From CBDBKE01 sp965218055 (GTDB lineage: Bacteria > Acidobacteriota > Terriglobia > JAJPHL01 > JAPKYU01), in assembly GCA_965218055.1 (NCBI GenBank), contig CBDCKA010000001.1, positions 1,183,850 through 1,247,849 on the forward strand: a stretch of DNA of 64,000 bases, read 5' to 3'. Below, piece after piece: positions 7,678 through 16,800 of this stretch. Both the position numbers and the translations under genes were made by a program. The notes below the pieces were generated by a model. The model worked only from the letters and a program-made list of their open reading frames with translations. It was not told the origin of the DNA and ran no database searches. Position 1 is the first letter of the stretch. Each line of letters starts with the position of its first letter.

Positions 7678-10257
7678 TCAGTGATTCTCCGAGAATTCTC
7701 GGGACGTCAGCACTGCCCAGAACAGATCCTCAAATGCTTCCCTTCGAGAGGGGTGCTCAGAAACCATCTTTCCCAGCCTTGAGCGCTCCTGTTGCGTTGG
7801 AAACCGCGAAAGTGCCAAAACGTAAAGCTCCTCGATGATCTTGGCGTTGACTCCCTCGGGTTTGAGCTTCCCCTGGATTTCCAACCGGAAGTTCCCCTGC
7901 AGTAACTGATCCAGGCGGCCTCCCGGCTTTGTGATCTTGTCGTTGAAGGTATAGCCGGCCAGCATGTGCAGCGCCTCTCCCAGACTTGTCTCGCCCGTCC
8001 GCTCCGGCACTATAGTCCGAATGGGCCGGCCGTAGATCTCTAGAACTCGGGACTTAAATATGTCGGGGACCTTCACATTGATCGCCCGTGTCCCGATCGG
8101 CAGAGCTCCCGGCTTCAACCGGTTTTGGTCGAAAACTTCCGGCACGCCGGTCACGTAAGAGATGGTATCGATCAGCACCTCTGCATCCAGCAGCCGCGGC
8201 AGAGAGTGAGAATAGTTGATGCGGTCGTCCTTGTTGGTCTCGTTCGGCTCGCTGGAAAGCTGATACGTCCGGGAGTTGACGATCGTCCTCATCAGACGCT
8301 TCAGGTCATAGCCATGATCTCGGAAGTCCTTAGCCAGCGCCTGAAGCAGCTCCGGATGTGTCGGCGGATTGGTGGAGCGGAAGTCGTCCACCGGATCCAC
8401 AATTCCTCTTCCGAAGAAATAACTCCAGAACCGGTTCACCGCTGCTTCCGCGAAGTAGGGGTGAGAAACCACCCACTCGGCCAGCTTCAGTCGCGGGTCC
8501 GCCTGATCTTCTTCGGCCAGAACCGTCCCGTCGAGAAAGGTGGGCTGGACCTCCTGCTTGGTCTTGGGATGTAAAACCTTCCGATCCCTGCCAATCACTA
8601 CGTCCTGGCCCTCAGGGTTCTCGTAAATAACCGTGCCCGGCTCTTCTCCCCTGCCTCCGACCAGATCCTTGCGACCAAAGAAAGCCGCCAGCCCCCAGAA
8701 CTGGTTCTGACTCCAGGCCTCGAAGGGGTGGTTGTGGCACTGGGCGCAATCGAACCGCCTCCCCATAAGGACTCGGATCTCTTCGGACATATGGTCGGCG
8801 GGATGTCCGACGTCCGCGTTGTTCAGAAAGTGGCGGGAAGCGGCGGTATAGCCTATGGCGGTAATCCTCTCGCGGGCCACCTGATCATAGGGCTTGTTTG
8901 TGGCCACGTTGTTGCGAAGCCACTCCCAGTACCTCTCGGCCCACCTGGTATTAAATCCGTTTGCGTAAAACGCAGCCCGGTACAGATCGGCGAAACGGAA
9001 GGTCCAGTAGTCCACGAATTCCGGAGTGTTCAGTAGAACTTCGACCACCTTCTGCCGTTTCTGCCGATCCTTGCTGGCTGCAAACTCGCGCACGCGCTCA
9101 GGCGGGGGCAAGGTCCCGGTCAGGTCCAGGCAAACCCGACGAAGGAACTCCGTGTCACTGGAAAGCTTGGAAGGAATGATGTTGAACCTCTTGAGCTTGG
9201 CGAAAACGTAGTCGTCGATGAAGTTATTGGTCAGTACTTTTGGATACCGGGGGATGGGCTTGGCAATCACGCCGACGCGGGCGCTCACCGCATATCCCGA
9301 CGCCCGAATCATCACCGAAGTTTCCCCGGTCCGCACGGCTGCCACCTGACCTTGCTCGTCCACCTTCACCACCTCGGAGTTGTTCGAGGCGTAAAGAACT
9401 TGGTCGGTGATGTCCTCCTGTTGACCGTTCGAGAGATGGGCGGTCACCAGCAGCCGGAATTTGCCCTCGGGAGCCAGCACGCCTTCGTCAGGTTCCACCT
9501 CGACCCGCACCACCCGCCCACTCGCCTCGCCTTCCTCGCCGTACGGCGCGCCACTCTGCACCCAGTTCAGGATCGTTTCGTAATCGGTCGAGTTCGGACG
9601 CAACGGCTGACCGCCTCCGTGCGAAACACTCATCGTCGCCTTCAGCAGCAGCAGGCTCTTCTCCGGCTCCTTCAGGTTGATCCGCGGAATCTTTTCACCC
9701 GTCTCGGTCGTGAGGACCTGGTAGGTCCCGCCCTCGACAGTCCACTTGTAGTCATCTCGCGGGTACACCGCGTTGAGAGACATTTTGAATCCGCCCTGCC
9801 CCTTCACACCCCCGTGACAGGAACTGTCATTGCATCCGCGTTTAGTCAAGATGCCGCCAATATCCCTGGCGAAGCTGAACGGGCGAGTTTCCTGCGAACC
9901 CGCGACGCGGACCTCGGTCTTGGCCGACCGCCTTCCCAACGACGCCTTCAAGACCGCACTTCCGTCGGCCAGGGCCACCACAAGCCCGCCCTCATCCACC
10001 TTCGCCACCTTCGAATCAGAGAGCGAGAAACGGCTCTCGGCGGTCACATCTCGCTCCAGACCATCGCTGTATTTCCCAATGACCAGGAAATGCTGAGACG
10101 CCTTCGCTCCCCAGAGCGTTCGATTTTGCGGGATCAGTCGCAACGACTGCAGTTTGGGAGGGGCCGGCGCTGCCTCTGCAAGGCTTGACATCCCCAGAAC
10201 AGCCGCCACCAACAGAACCGTCCACCCCATTTTCTTTTCGCCCAGCACTCTGTTCAC
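7678..10257 (-). CDS. Ig-like (Big2) plus DUF1549/DUF1553 protein
   Basis: An 859-residue exported protein. After a signal peptide (MGWTVLLVAAVLGMSSLAEA) come two bacterial Ig-like segments: LIPQNRTLWGAKASQHFLVIGKYSDG and, later, VEVEPDEGVLAPEGKFRLLVTAHLSNGQ. Between them lies an unusual CX4CH heme-type motif, RGCNDSSCHGG. DUF1549 follows (NNFIDDYVFAKLKRFNIIPSKLSSDTEFLRRVCLDLTGTLPPPERV) with RRFDCAQCHNHPF as a CXXCH motif, and DUF1553 ends the protein (VNRFWSYFFGRGIVDPVDDFRSTNPPTHPELLQALA). The start is a GTG at 10257, favoured by a GAGGAGG box 5 bases upstream; an ATG at 10230 also gives a signal peptide. It is tightly linked to the downstream DUF1501 gene (19 bases) and follows the PPC-like gene by 23 bases. 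Confidence 0.92.
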   Translation of the reverse strand: MNRVLGEKKMGWTVLLVAAVLGMSSLAEAAPAPPKLQSLRLIPQNRTLWGAKASQHFLVIGKYSDGLERDVTAESRFSLSDSKVAKVDEGGLVVALADGSAVLKASLGRRSAKTEVRVAGSQETRPFSFARDIGGILTKRGCNDSSCHGGVKGQGGFKMSLNAVYPRDDYKWTVEGGTYQVLTTETGEKIPRINLKEPEKSLLLLKATMSVSHGGGQPLRPNSTDYETILNWVQSGAPYGEEGEASGRVVRVEVEPDEGVLAPEGKFRLLVTAHLSNGQQEDITDQVLYASNNSEVVKVDEQGQVAAVRTGETSVMIRASGYAVSARVGVIAKPIPRYPKVLTNNFIDDYVFAKLKRFNIIPSKLSSDTEFLRRVCLDLTGTLPPPERVREFAASKDRQKRQKVVEVLLNTPEFVDYWTFRFADLYRAAFYANGFNTRWAERYWEWLRNNVATNKPYDQVARERITAIGYTAASRHFLNNADVGHPADHMSEEIRVLMGRRFDCAQCHNHPFEAWSQNQFWGLAAFFGRKDLVGGRGEEPGTVIYENPEGQDVVIGRDRKVLHPKTKQEVQPTFLDGTVLAEEDQADPRLKLAEWVVSHPYFAEAAVNRFWSYFFGRGIVDPVDDFRSTNPPTHPELLQALAKDFRDHGYDLKRLMRTIVNSRTYQLSSEPNETNKDDRINYSHSLPRLLDAEVLIDTISYVTGVPEVFDQNRLKPGALPIGTRAINVKVPDIFKSRVLEIYGRPIRTIVPERTGETSLGEALHMLAGYTFNDKITKPGGRLDQLLQGNFRLEIQGKLKPEGVNAKIIEELYVLALSRFPTQQERSRLGKMVSEHPSRREAFEDLFWAVLTSREFSENH

Positions 10258-10280
10258 GAACGCCTCCTCAGCATAGCCTG

Positions 10281-12053
10281 CTATGTCCCTTTTCTGGCCA
10301 ACTCCGTCGCATCGGTCGCATCCGGCTTCGACACGCTCACCGGAATTTCCTGAACCAACAGCGGCGCACCAACCCGCCCCTCCACAACCGGACGCGCGAC
10401 CAGCCGGACCATCTGCGGCATGGCGGTGGCCGCAGCATCCGAGCTCCCCAACACTAGGATCACCACCTTTTGGGTTTTGGGAACGTACTGCTCTTTCCTG
10501 CCCTCGTCGAGCAATCCCCCTCTCGCAGGCGGCGTTTCGGCGCCGGTAAAAGCCCGCAAGCCCGGCGGTAGACCCTCCAGGCTCAGGGCAACCTCGCCGG
10601 AATAGCCTTCTTCCTGTTCCACGGTGACCGTCAGTTTCCCCGCTTTCCCGGGCACCACGTTGATGCTGTCTTGCTCGACCTTGATCTTTCCGACATGCGG
10701 AACCTGCGGCCGAATCAGAAGTCGATACTGGAAGGAGGGATCCGCCTGGCGGGAAACGAGGTTACGAATGCGAACCGTGTATTCGCCGTCGCGCTCGAAG
10801 GTATAAATGGTCTTTGCCTGCAGGGTCTTCATCAAGTGATTGTTGTCGCCCCCGACCCTTCTCCAGATGTTGCTGCAGACATCTTGCCCGTTGGCGTCAA
10901 CCAGCTCCAGCCGGGGAGTGAATTGAGGGAGCGATGCCTCGGGCGTCTCCAGCTCAAATGCCAAACGCTGCCCTGCCTTGGCCCTCAGCTTGTAGCTGTC
11001 CACTTTCCTCGGACGGTCGATCGATCCCTCCAGTAAAACCGGCTGGGAGAGATCCAACTCTCCCTCGGCTGCAGAGGGCGCGCTCTTGGGGGTGTCTTTC
11101 TCGGGCTGCGGCGCTGCCACGCTCCTTCCGAGAAGAGCCTCAACACGGTTCCGTTCCAGCTTGCGCACAAACGGCTGCCTGAGTGCATCAATTCTCGACT
11201 CATGGAGTTCAGGAAGACCTGCTGGCTGGTTGGAAGCAGTGGAGGACCCGGCTGGAGCGATCCGCAGAACGTAGACCATGTCCGGGCCGCTGATTCCAGC
11301 AAAGGTTCCGACGAGCAGCAGGTAGCGGCCTCCTTTGCTGAACTTATATCTCAGCCGTGCATACTCACTGAACGCCAGACGCGTGGGCCGCTTCGGATCG
11401 AACCAACTGCCGGTCGGCTCGTACAGCGTCAGCTGCACAGCATCAACGTTGCCCCTCGTGGCTACTACGTTGGAAACCGCTTGAAACTCAATCTCCTGCC
11501 CGGCGAGCGCGTCAAAAGAGTAGTAATCAACTTCCCCCTTCCCCCAGATCTTGCCGCTCACCAGCACCGGTATCTTCAATTCCTGCGGGCTCTCAGGCGT
11601 GCTGTGGGCTGTCTCGCCCTCTCGCACTACCTGGCTCCCGGTTACCACGAACGGGTGCGCACTCGACAGCCCTCTCGGCGAGACTAACCTCAAGGAGTGG
11701 CGACCCACCTTGGCGGGGGAATCGATTCCCAGCTCAACCACGACCCGATGCCCCGAGACCTCTTCCCTCTCCACAAGCAATTGCGAGTCTGGCGTGATCT
11801 TCAGCAGCTTAATTGGTTCGACCTTCTTGACTTGCCCCTGAATGCCCTGACTCCCAAACCAGACAGCAGAGACGCCGTCCAGGTTCTCTCCCTGAATCTC
11901 AATCTCCGAGACGGTTCCCTTCGCTGCTGCCAGGGGGTAGACCGAGGTTATTTTGAGAGCCAATTTGGGCGTGGTCTCCTGGGCGGGCAAATCCGCGACC
12001 GCGGACAACAGAAATGCCGCCGTGAAGAGCCACGTCGCGCTTCTCCTCCACAT
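10281..12053 (-). CDS. Secreted PPC-domain-like beta-sandwich protein
   Basis: A 590-residue exported protein, first gene of the minus-strand cluster. Signal peptide MWRRSATWLFTAAFLLSAVADLPAQ. An IPT/TIG-like segment follows (ITSVYPLAAAKGTVSEIEIQGENLDGVSAVWFG), then two pre-peptidase C-terminal (PPC)-like repeats, each with a DYYSFDALAGQEIEFQ or VDSYKLRAKAGQRLAFELE core and a GRYLLLVG or GEYTVRIRN edge strand. Such proteins are regularly found with DUF1501/1553 pairs in Planctomycetes and Acidobacteria. The open frame extends 14 codons further upstream, but the signal peptide begins at ATG 12053, which has AGGAGA about 11 bases upstream. No catalytic residues are recognisable; a carbohydrate-binding or scaffold role is inferred. 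Confidence 0.8.
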   Translation of the reverse strand: MWRRSATWLFTAAFLLSAVADLPAQETTPKLALKITSVYPLAAAKGTVSEIEIQGENLDGVSAVWFGSQGIQGQVKKVEPIKLLKITPDSQLLVEREEVSGHRVVVELGIDSPAKVGRHSLRLVSPRGLSSAHPFVVTGSQVVREGETAHSTPESPQELKIPVLVSGKIWGKGEVDYYSFDALAGQEIEFQAVSNVVATRGNVDAVQLTLYEPTGSWFDPKRPTRLAFSEYARLRYKFSKGGRYLLLVGTFAGISGPDMVYVLRIAPAGSSTASNQPAGLPELHESRIDALRQPFVRKLERNRVEALLGRSVAAPQPEKDTPKSAPSAAEGELDLSQPVLLEGSIDRPRKVDSYKLRAKAGQRLAFELETPEASLPQFTPRLELVDANGQDVCSNIWRRVGGDNNHLMKTLQAKTIYTFERDGEYTVRIRNLVSRQADPSFQYRLLIRPQVPHVGKIKVEQDSINVVPGKAGKLTVTVEQEEGYSGEVALSLEGLPPGLRAFTGAETPPARGGLLDEGRKEQYVPKTQKVVILVLGSSDAAATAMPQMVRLVARPVVEGRVGAPLLVQEIPVSVSKPDATDATELARKGT

Positions 12054-12423
12054 GGCGATTCGCTTCTCCTCAAGGTTACAGTTTACATCCCTCACTGAAT
12101 CGCTACCAACGTATAGTTTACCACCCCCGCCGAGTAGCTACCAGGGTTTCGCTTGCCAGCCCAACGGAGTTCTGTACACCGATGTTCCCTTTGGGGGGTG
12201 TCCCCCGGCATTGTGATCTTGTATGATGATTATTGTCAATTGGGGCATGCAGACTCCATCATGATATTTCCTTATGATTTAATTACCAAAAGCTATTATG
12301 CATAATAAGCTGCTACTTGTCAACAGGTTACATGTGTGGCCAGGACTGGGGAATGTCCCTTGCGCCTCTGATTGGGGTCCGGAGGCGCGTTATAACACTA
12401 TTTTTTGGACTATATTTACGACT
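12054..12423. promoter_or_regulatory. Divergent promoter region with a perfect 14-bp palindrome
   Basis: 370 bases between the DUF1501/1553 cluster (minus) and the GntR regulator gene (plus). The sequence is AT-rich between about 12225 and 12310. It contains a perfect palindrome TATTATGCATAATA at 12294-12307 and, upstream, TTGTATGATGATTATTGTCA near 12220-12240. The position and symmetry fit an operator for the adjacent FadR-type regulator; this is inference, not a recognised consensus. Confidence 0.4.
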
Positions 12424-13305
12424 ATGAAGCCAACGAGGCACGAACGGTTGCACTCCCAGATCACTCGGAAGCTCGGGCTTGAGGTCCTGAGTGGTGAGCT
12501 GCCGGATGGCGCTGTCACCTCGGAACTGGCGCTCTGCCGGCGTCTTCACGTAAGCCGGACGATTCTCCGGGAATCCATCAAGGTGCTGGTATCGAAAGGC
12601 CTTCTGGAAGTCCGTCCCAAGGTAGGGGTGCGCGTCCGGCCGAGGCAGAACTGGAATCTCTTTGATCCAGACGTGCTGGCATGGCAGTCCGAAGGGATTG
12701 TTGACGAACAATTCGTCCGCGCCCTTTGTGAAGTCCGTTTGATCGTGGAGACTGCCGCCGCAGTGCAGGCAGCGACACGCGCAACCTCCGAAGAGCGAGC
12801 CCTGATCGGCGAGTGCGGCCGGAAGATGGAGCTCAACGTTGGCGGCAAGGCAGCCCATCCGAATGTCGACATCGCATTCCACGGCGCCATCTTTGTTGCC
12901 TGCCACAATGAGCTCCTGAAACAGATTGGCGAGACGATTCGCGCGGCCTTGCGGCTCCAAGACAGGAGCGGGAGTGAAAGTGAAGCGGAGATCTATGAGA
13001 GTATGGTGTTGCATAAAGACGTGGCCGATGCCATTTTCCAGGGCAATGCCGCCGTCGCCCGCACCTCGATGCGAAATGTCATCCTTCACGTCGGGCGCCG
13101 CTTTTACCGTCTCTTTCACCCGAACAGCCCCGATGAATGGGACTTCCTGAGTTACGCAGACCATGCCACCCTTGCTGAGCTGAGAACCACCCGTCACCTG
13201 TTGAACGAAGTCCTGGAGGCGCTGAACCAGCGCGCGGCGCTCAGCCACAGCGAGCCTGGCGAGCGCGTCGCGGGCGGCGAACATCCCCTCTGGGAACCCA
13301 CATAG
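12424..13305 (+). CDS. FadR-subfamily GntR transcriptional regulator (DgoR-like)
   Basis: A 293-residue regulator. The N-terminal winged helix-turn-helix is seen as LHSQITRKLGLEVLSGELPDGAVTSELALCRRLHVSRTILRESIKVLVSKGLLEVRPKVGVRVRPR. The linker contains FDPDVLAWQ, typical of DgoR/UxuR-like members, and an FCD all-helical ligand domain follows (RALCEVRLIVETAAAVQAATRATSEER, VDIAFHGAIFVACHNELLKQI). The longer frame from 12298 lacks domain homology, and the HTH begins just after ATG 12424, so that start was used. It faces the DUF1501/1553 cluster across a palindrome-bearing region, so it may control that cluster and itself. FCD regulators of this group commonly sense sugar acids. Confidence 0.88.
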   Translation: MKPTRHERLHSQITRKLGLEVLSGELPDGAVTSELALCRRLHVSRTILRESIKVLVSKGLLEVRPKVGVRVRPRQNWNLFDPDVLAWQSEGIVDEQFVRALCEVRLIVETAAAVQAATRATSEERALIGECGRKMELNVGGKAAHPNVDIAFHGAIFVACHNELLKQIGETIRAALRLQDRSGSESEAEIYESMVLHKDVADAIFQGNAAVARTSMRNVILHVGRRFYRLFHPNSPDEWDFLSYADHATLAELRTTRHLLNEVLEALNQRAALSHSEPGERVAGGEHPLWEPT

Positions 13306-13354
13306 GAAAAGCGAGCCCCGGGTTCCGGTTAGCCCACCCATTTTTTGCTCCCCT

Positions 13355-13510
13355 GACCTGGGGGCCATCGCCGCCTATCGCCGGGCCGCTGAGCTTGACC
13401 CTGCCCAAGCCGGCTACCTGTTGAACCTTTCCGTAGCGCAGGAGGCCGCCGGGCGGCAGAGCGAGAGCGAGGAAGCACGCGCCCGTTACGAACAGCGGCA
13501 GCGACACTGA
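13355..13510 (+). pseudogene. C-terminal fragment of a TPR-repeat protein
   Basis: A 51-codon open frame ending in TGA 13508-13510 reads DLGAIAAYRRAAELDP, AQAGYLLNLSVAQEAAG and RQSESEEARARYEQ, an unmistakable TPR helix pair (AYRRAAELDP is the canonical second-helix signature). No start codon or upstream TPR unit precedes it, and the frame begins directly after the GntR gene. It is therefore read as the 3' remnant of a larger gene lost by deletion, possibly linked to the arrival of the neighbouring genes. Confidence 0.5.
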
Positions 13511-13745
13511 CAGCGGGGACGCCCCGGCCCGGGGCGTTCCTCTCTGTACACCGAACACAGCACACCCAGCCCCCACCCAAAGAAGAAGCTCCACTCTGGC
13601 CCCGGGCTTCAGGCCAGAGGCTGCTTTGCGACGGCGCCCTGCACGTCGGGAAGGTGGAAGTGGGGCGTTGGGTACTTGAAGTTCAGTCGGGTGTGCTCAA
13701 ATGGGTGCGATTCGAAAGGCTACTCCGCACCCCCAAATAAGGAAT

Positions 13746-13770
13746 GGGGCGGGGCCAAGTGTCCCGCCCC
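13746..13770. terminator. GC-rich hairpin downstream of the TonB receptor gene
   Basis: An 8-bp perfect stem GGGGCGGG/CCCGCCCC with a 9-base loop lies about 33 bases past the stop of the minus-strand TonB receptor gene. The T-run on that side is weak, so it may be a Rho-assisted or bidirectional terminator. Confidence 0.4.
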
Positions 13771-13802
13771 GCTCCGGTTAGGCAAGTCTTATACTGTGGT
13801 TG

Positions 13803-16800
13803 TTAGAAGTTGAGCTTCAGTCCGAACTGTCCCTGTCTTCCCGAAAATGGTGCCGCAAAGATCACGCCGTAATTGGGAATGCTTATGTTGTTGGCGAAAG
13901 ACCGGCCGAAGCTGTGGCGGTTGAAGGCATTAAACATCTCAAAGCGAAACTCCAGGTTGACTATTTCGGTGATGGGGGTCCGCTTAATCAACCCAAAGTT
14001 CTCACTAAGGAACGCAAAGCCCCGGACCTGAGGCAGGGTTGCAGGCCCGTTGCCGATGGCAAAACCGGGATCCGTAAAAGCATTAATGTTGAGGTAACGG
14101 TCTCCGGCGCCTGTCACCGGATCTATGTAGGGGTCGAAAGCGCCACCGCTGTGCAGCTTCTGCGGCACGCCGCTAACCACGTTAGGGTAAGCCAAAAAGG
14201 CGCCCCCAACACGACCAGTCTGAACCAGCCCGTTGAACAACGGCAGCCTGTTGAAGGTGAACGTTCCCGCCGGACGGCCGGCCATGTAGTCCATAATCCC
14301 GTTGATCTGCAAGCCCCCAATGAGCTTTGCGAGAGCTCCTGAGGTGTCTTCCCCAAAAGGCTTACCCGGGCCAAACGGCAGTTCATAGCTGAACGATAGG
14401 GTCAACCGCTGCGGAACGTGGGTCGGCGACAGCGACTTCTCCAGCTGCCGGTTGTAATGGTCGCGCGCGCCGCTGCCAAAGAAGCCCCCCATTGAGGAGT
14501 TGGAGTCGCCGAGGTGCTTGGCCCAAGTGTAGGAAGTCAGCAAGAACAAGCCCCTCGAAAGCTGTTTTTTTAGCTTCATCTGGAGCGAGTGGTAGGTGGA
14601 ATTCCCGGTCTGGGTGCCGCTCAAGGGCCCGCTGCCGGCTGACCCTGTGACGTGATTGTACTGCGGGAAAGGCCGCAAGGCCTGTGCCAGGCTCGAGTCG
14701 AAGCCTGGGAACGGAGGACGGAAACCAGCAGCCACCACAGCAGGGCCGTTGATGTTCGCGAACAACAAGCCGCCGAGCGACAGGTGGATCGGGTGAACCT
14801 GGTTGAGGTTAAAGACTCCACTGTTGAGCCTCGTGCCCTTGGAACCTACGTAGGCGATTTCGTACATCCAGTCCTGCGCCAGCTCCTTTTGGATGGTGAA
14901 GTGCCACTGCTGGATGTAAGCGGGCTCCGAAGCATTAATGTCCCACAGTGCAATGTCACTCCCAATTCCAAAACCAGGGTCAATGAACGGCGGCCTGTCG
15001 AATGGGGGGAATCCATCGTCAATGATGAAAGCAGGATCGATCCCGGCATTCGGGCTACTGGACACAGGATCGGACGAGAATCCTGGGTGGTATTCACGAA
15101 CGGATCCGGTTCCCGCTGACAAGGGGCCAAAATAGGTGATGCCGTAAGCGCTGCGGATCACCAGCCCTGGCCTGGCCTTCCAGGCAACACCGAGCCGCGG
15201 CCCCCAGTTGTTCCAGGAAAAAGGCGGAGTCAGCCGCCGTCTTTCCTCCCGGCCCTCTCTGAACCCTGCAAAAATGAGGGCGCCTGGCAAGCCTCCGGCT
15301 CCCGGGTTGGGACGAGAAGGGTCCATGATCGAGTAATTGTCGTGGGGGCTGTACATCGGCAGGTAGAGCTCCCACCTCAGCCCGACGTTCCAGGTCAGGT
15401 TCGGCAACATCTTGTAGTCGTCCTGAATATAGGCGCCATAGGAGCTGAATCGAGAGGTGCCGGTAAATTCCTGGACGTGCTGGCCGGCACTATTCACCCA
15501 TCCCAGCAGCACACTGGCCAGGGCATAACCGGTGGTCCGTGCCTGACCGGGAAGCGCGGTCTCGGCCTGGCTCCAGACAAATCGCCCGCTATCGCTCGGG
15601 GCCGCGTGATCCGTCCGGATCCCCCGCTGTTCGGCCCCGATCTTGAAATTGTGCTTTCCTCGAACAATGCTGATGCTTTGGAGGGCGTTCTGTTGCGTGC
15701 CCCGAAAGATGTCGTTATTGCCTGCGCCCAGCCCGGCATAGGGCCGGATGCCCTGAAAGGGGAAGGGGCCATTGCCGACGATGTTTCCGATCCCCAACCG
15801 CTGGGGCCAATTGGCTCCGAAACTCGTAAATTGAGTCAAAACCAAGTGCCGGTTGACGCCTCCGGCGAGATTGATCAGCACCGTGGGACTGGTCACAATG
15901 TCGAAGCTAGCCCGCATAAAGGATGCGGGGATGCGCGTGGTTTCGAAAGAGGTTGCCCCTATTTCGTCCGGGTCAAAGCAAGGATTTCTGCAACTTTTTC
16001 TGGGCGAATGGGCCCGGCTGCCGCTCCAGTGGACGCTGTATTTCTGACTGAACCTGTGGTCCACTTTGATTGTAAAAGAATCAATTTTCAGGTCGAGAAT
16101 CCGCTTCTCAAGGAAATTTTCGGTCTCCCCCGCACGGGTAGGTTCGGGATAGAATGAGACAATTCTGATGCCCACCGGGCTGAACCGGTCAGTGGGTATC
16201 ACGTTGCCGGGGAATTGATCGCGCGTGAACCCTCCCGCGCCGTCGGACCGCGTGGTGGCTGGGTCGTAAATGGGCACACCCAGCGTGGAAAAGTCCCCTG
16301 CCTTAAAAGGGGCCGTCGGGACGGAAATGAAGCCCGACTGGGGCGCCTCTTTGATGACAAATCTGTGGAGGGCGAAGAACCAGAAGGTTTTGTTCCTCCC
16401 GTCATACGCATCCCCGAGCCACACGGGGCCGCCCACGCTCCCGCCGTATTCGTTCTGGCGATTAATCGTCCGCTCTGGGGCGAACCATCGCTTCGAATCC
16501 AGCTTGTCATTCCGGAGAAATTCGAAAAGGTTCCCATGAAGCTCATTGGTTCCCGAGCGGACCGTAAAACTGTAATGGCCCTCGGTGGTATTGCCAAACT
16601 CGGCCGAATAGTTGCTGGTGTTCAGCGTGAATTCCTGGAGGGCCTCCGGCGGCAACACGAGAGCTTTGTCGACGTCGCCCGGCGTGCCGAGCGCCTGACT
16701 CGCATCCATGCCATCGATCAGAACCTGCGTGCCCAGAATCTGACCGCCATTGATGGTGTGATCGAAAGACTCGCCGTCGCGACCACTGACTCCCGGCGAC

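Larger units (their letters stand above)
13306..13802. other. Intergenic stretch with a TPR relic and a hairpin
   Basis: About 500 bases without an intact gene. It holds the C-terminal relic of a TPR protein (13355-13510, plus) and a strong GC hairpin (13746-13770). Nothing else between 13511 and 13745 could be supported on either strand. Confidence 0.5.

Noticed and set aside
13511..13740. Short minus-strand frame ending PDVQGAVAKQPLA near 13613-13720
   Set aside because: About 36 codons, preceded by a stop, no start codon and no recognisable family; not enough to call a gene.
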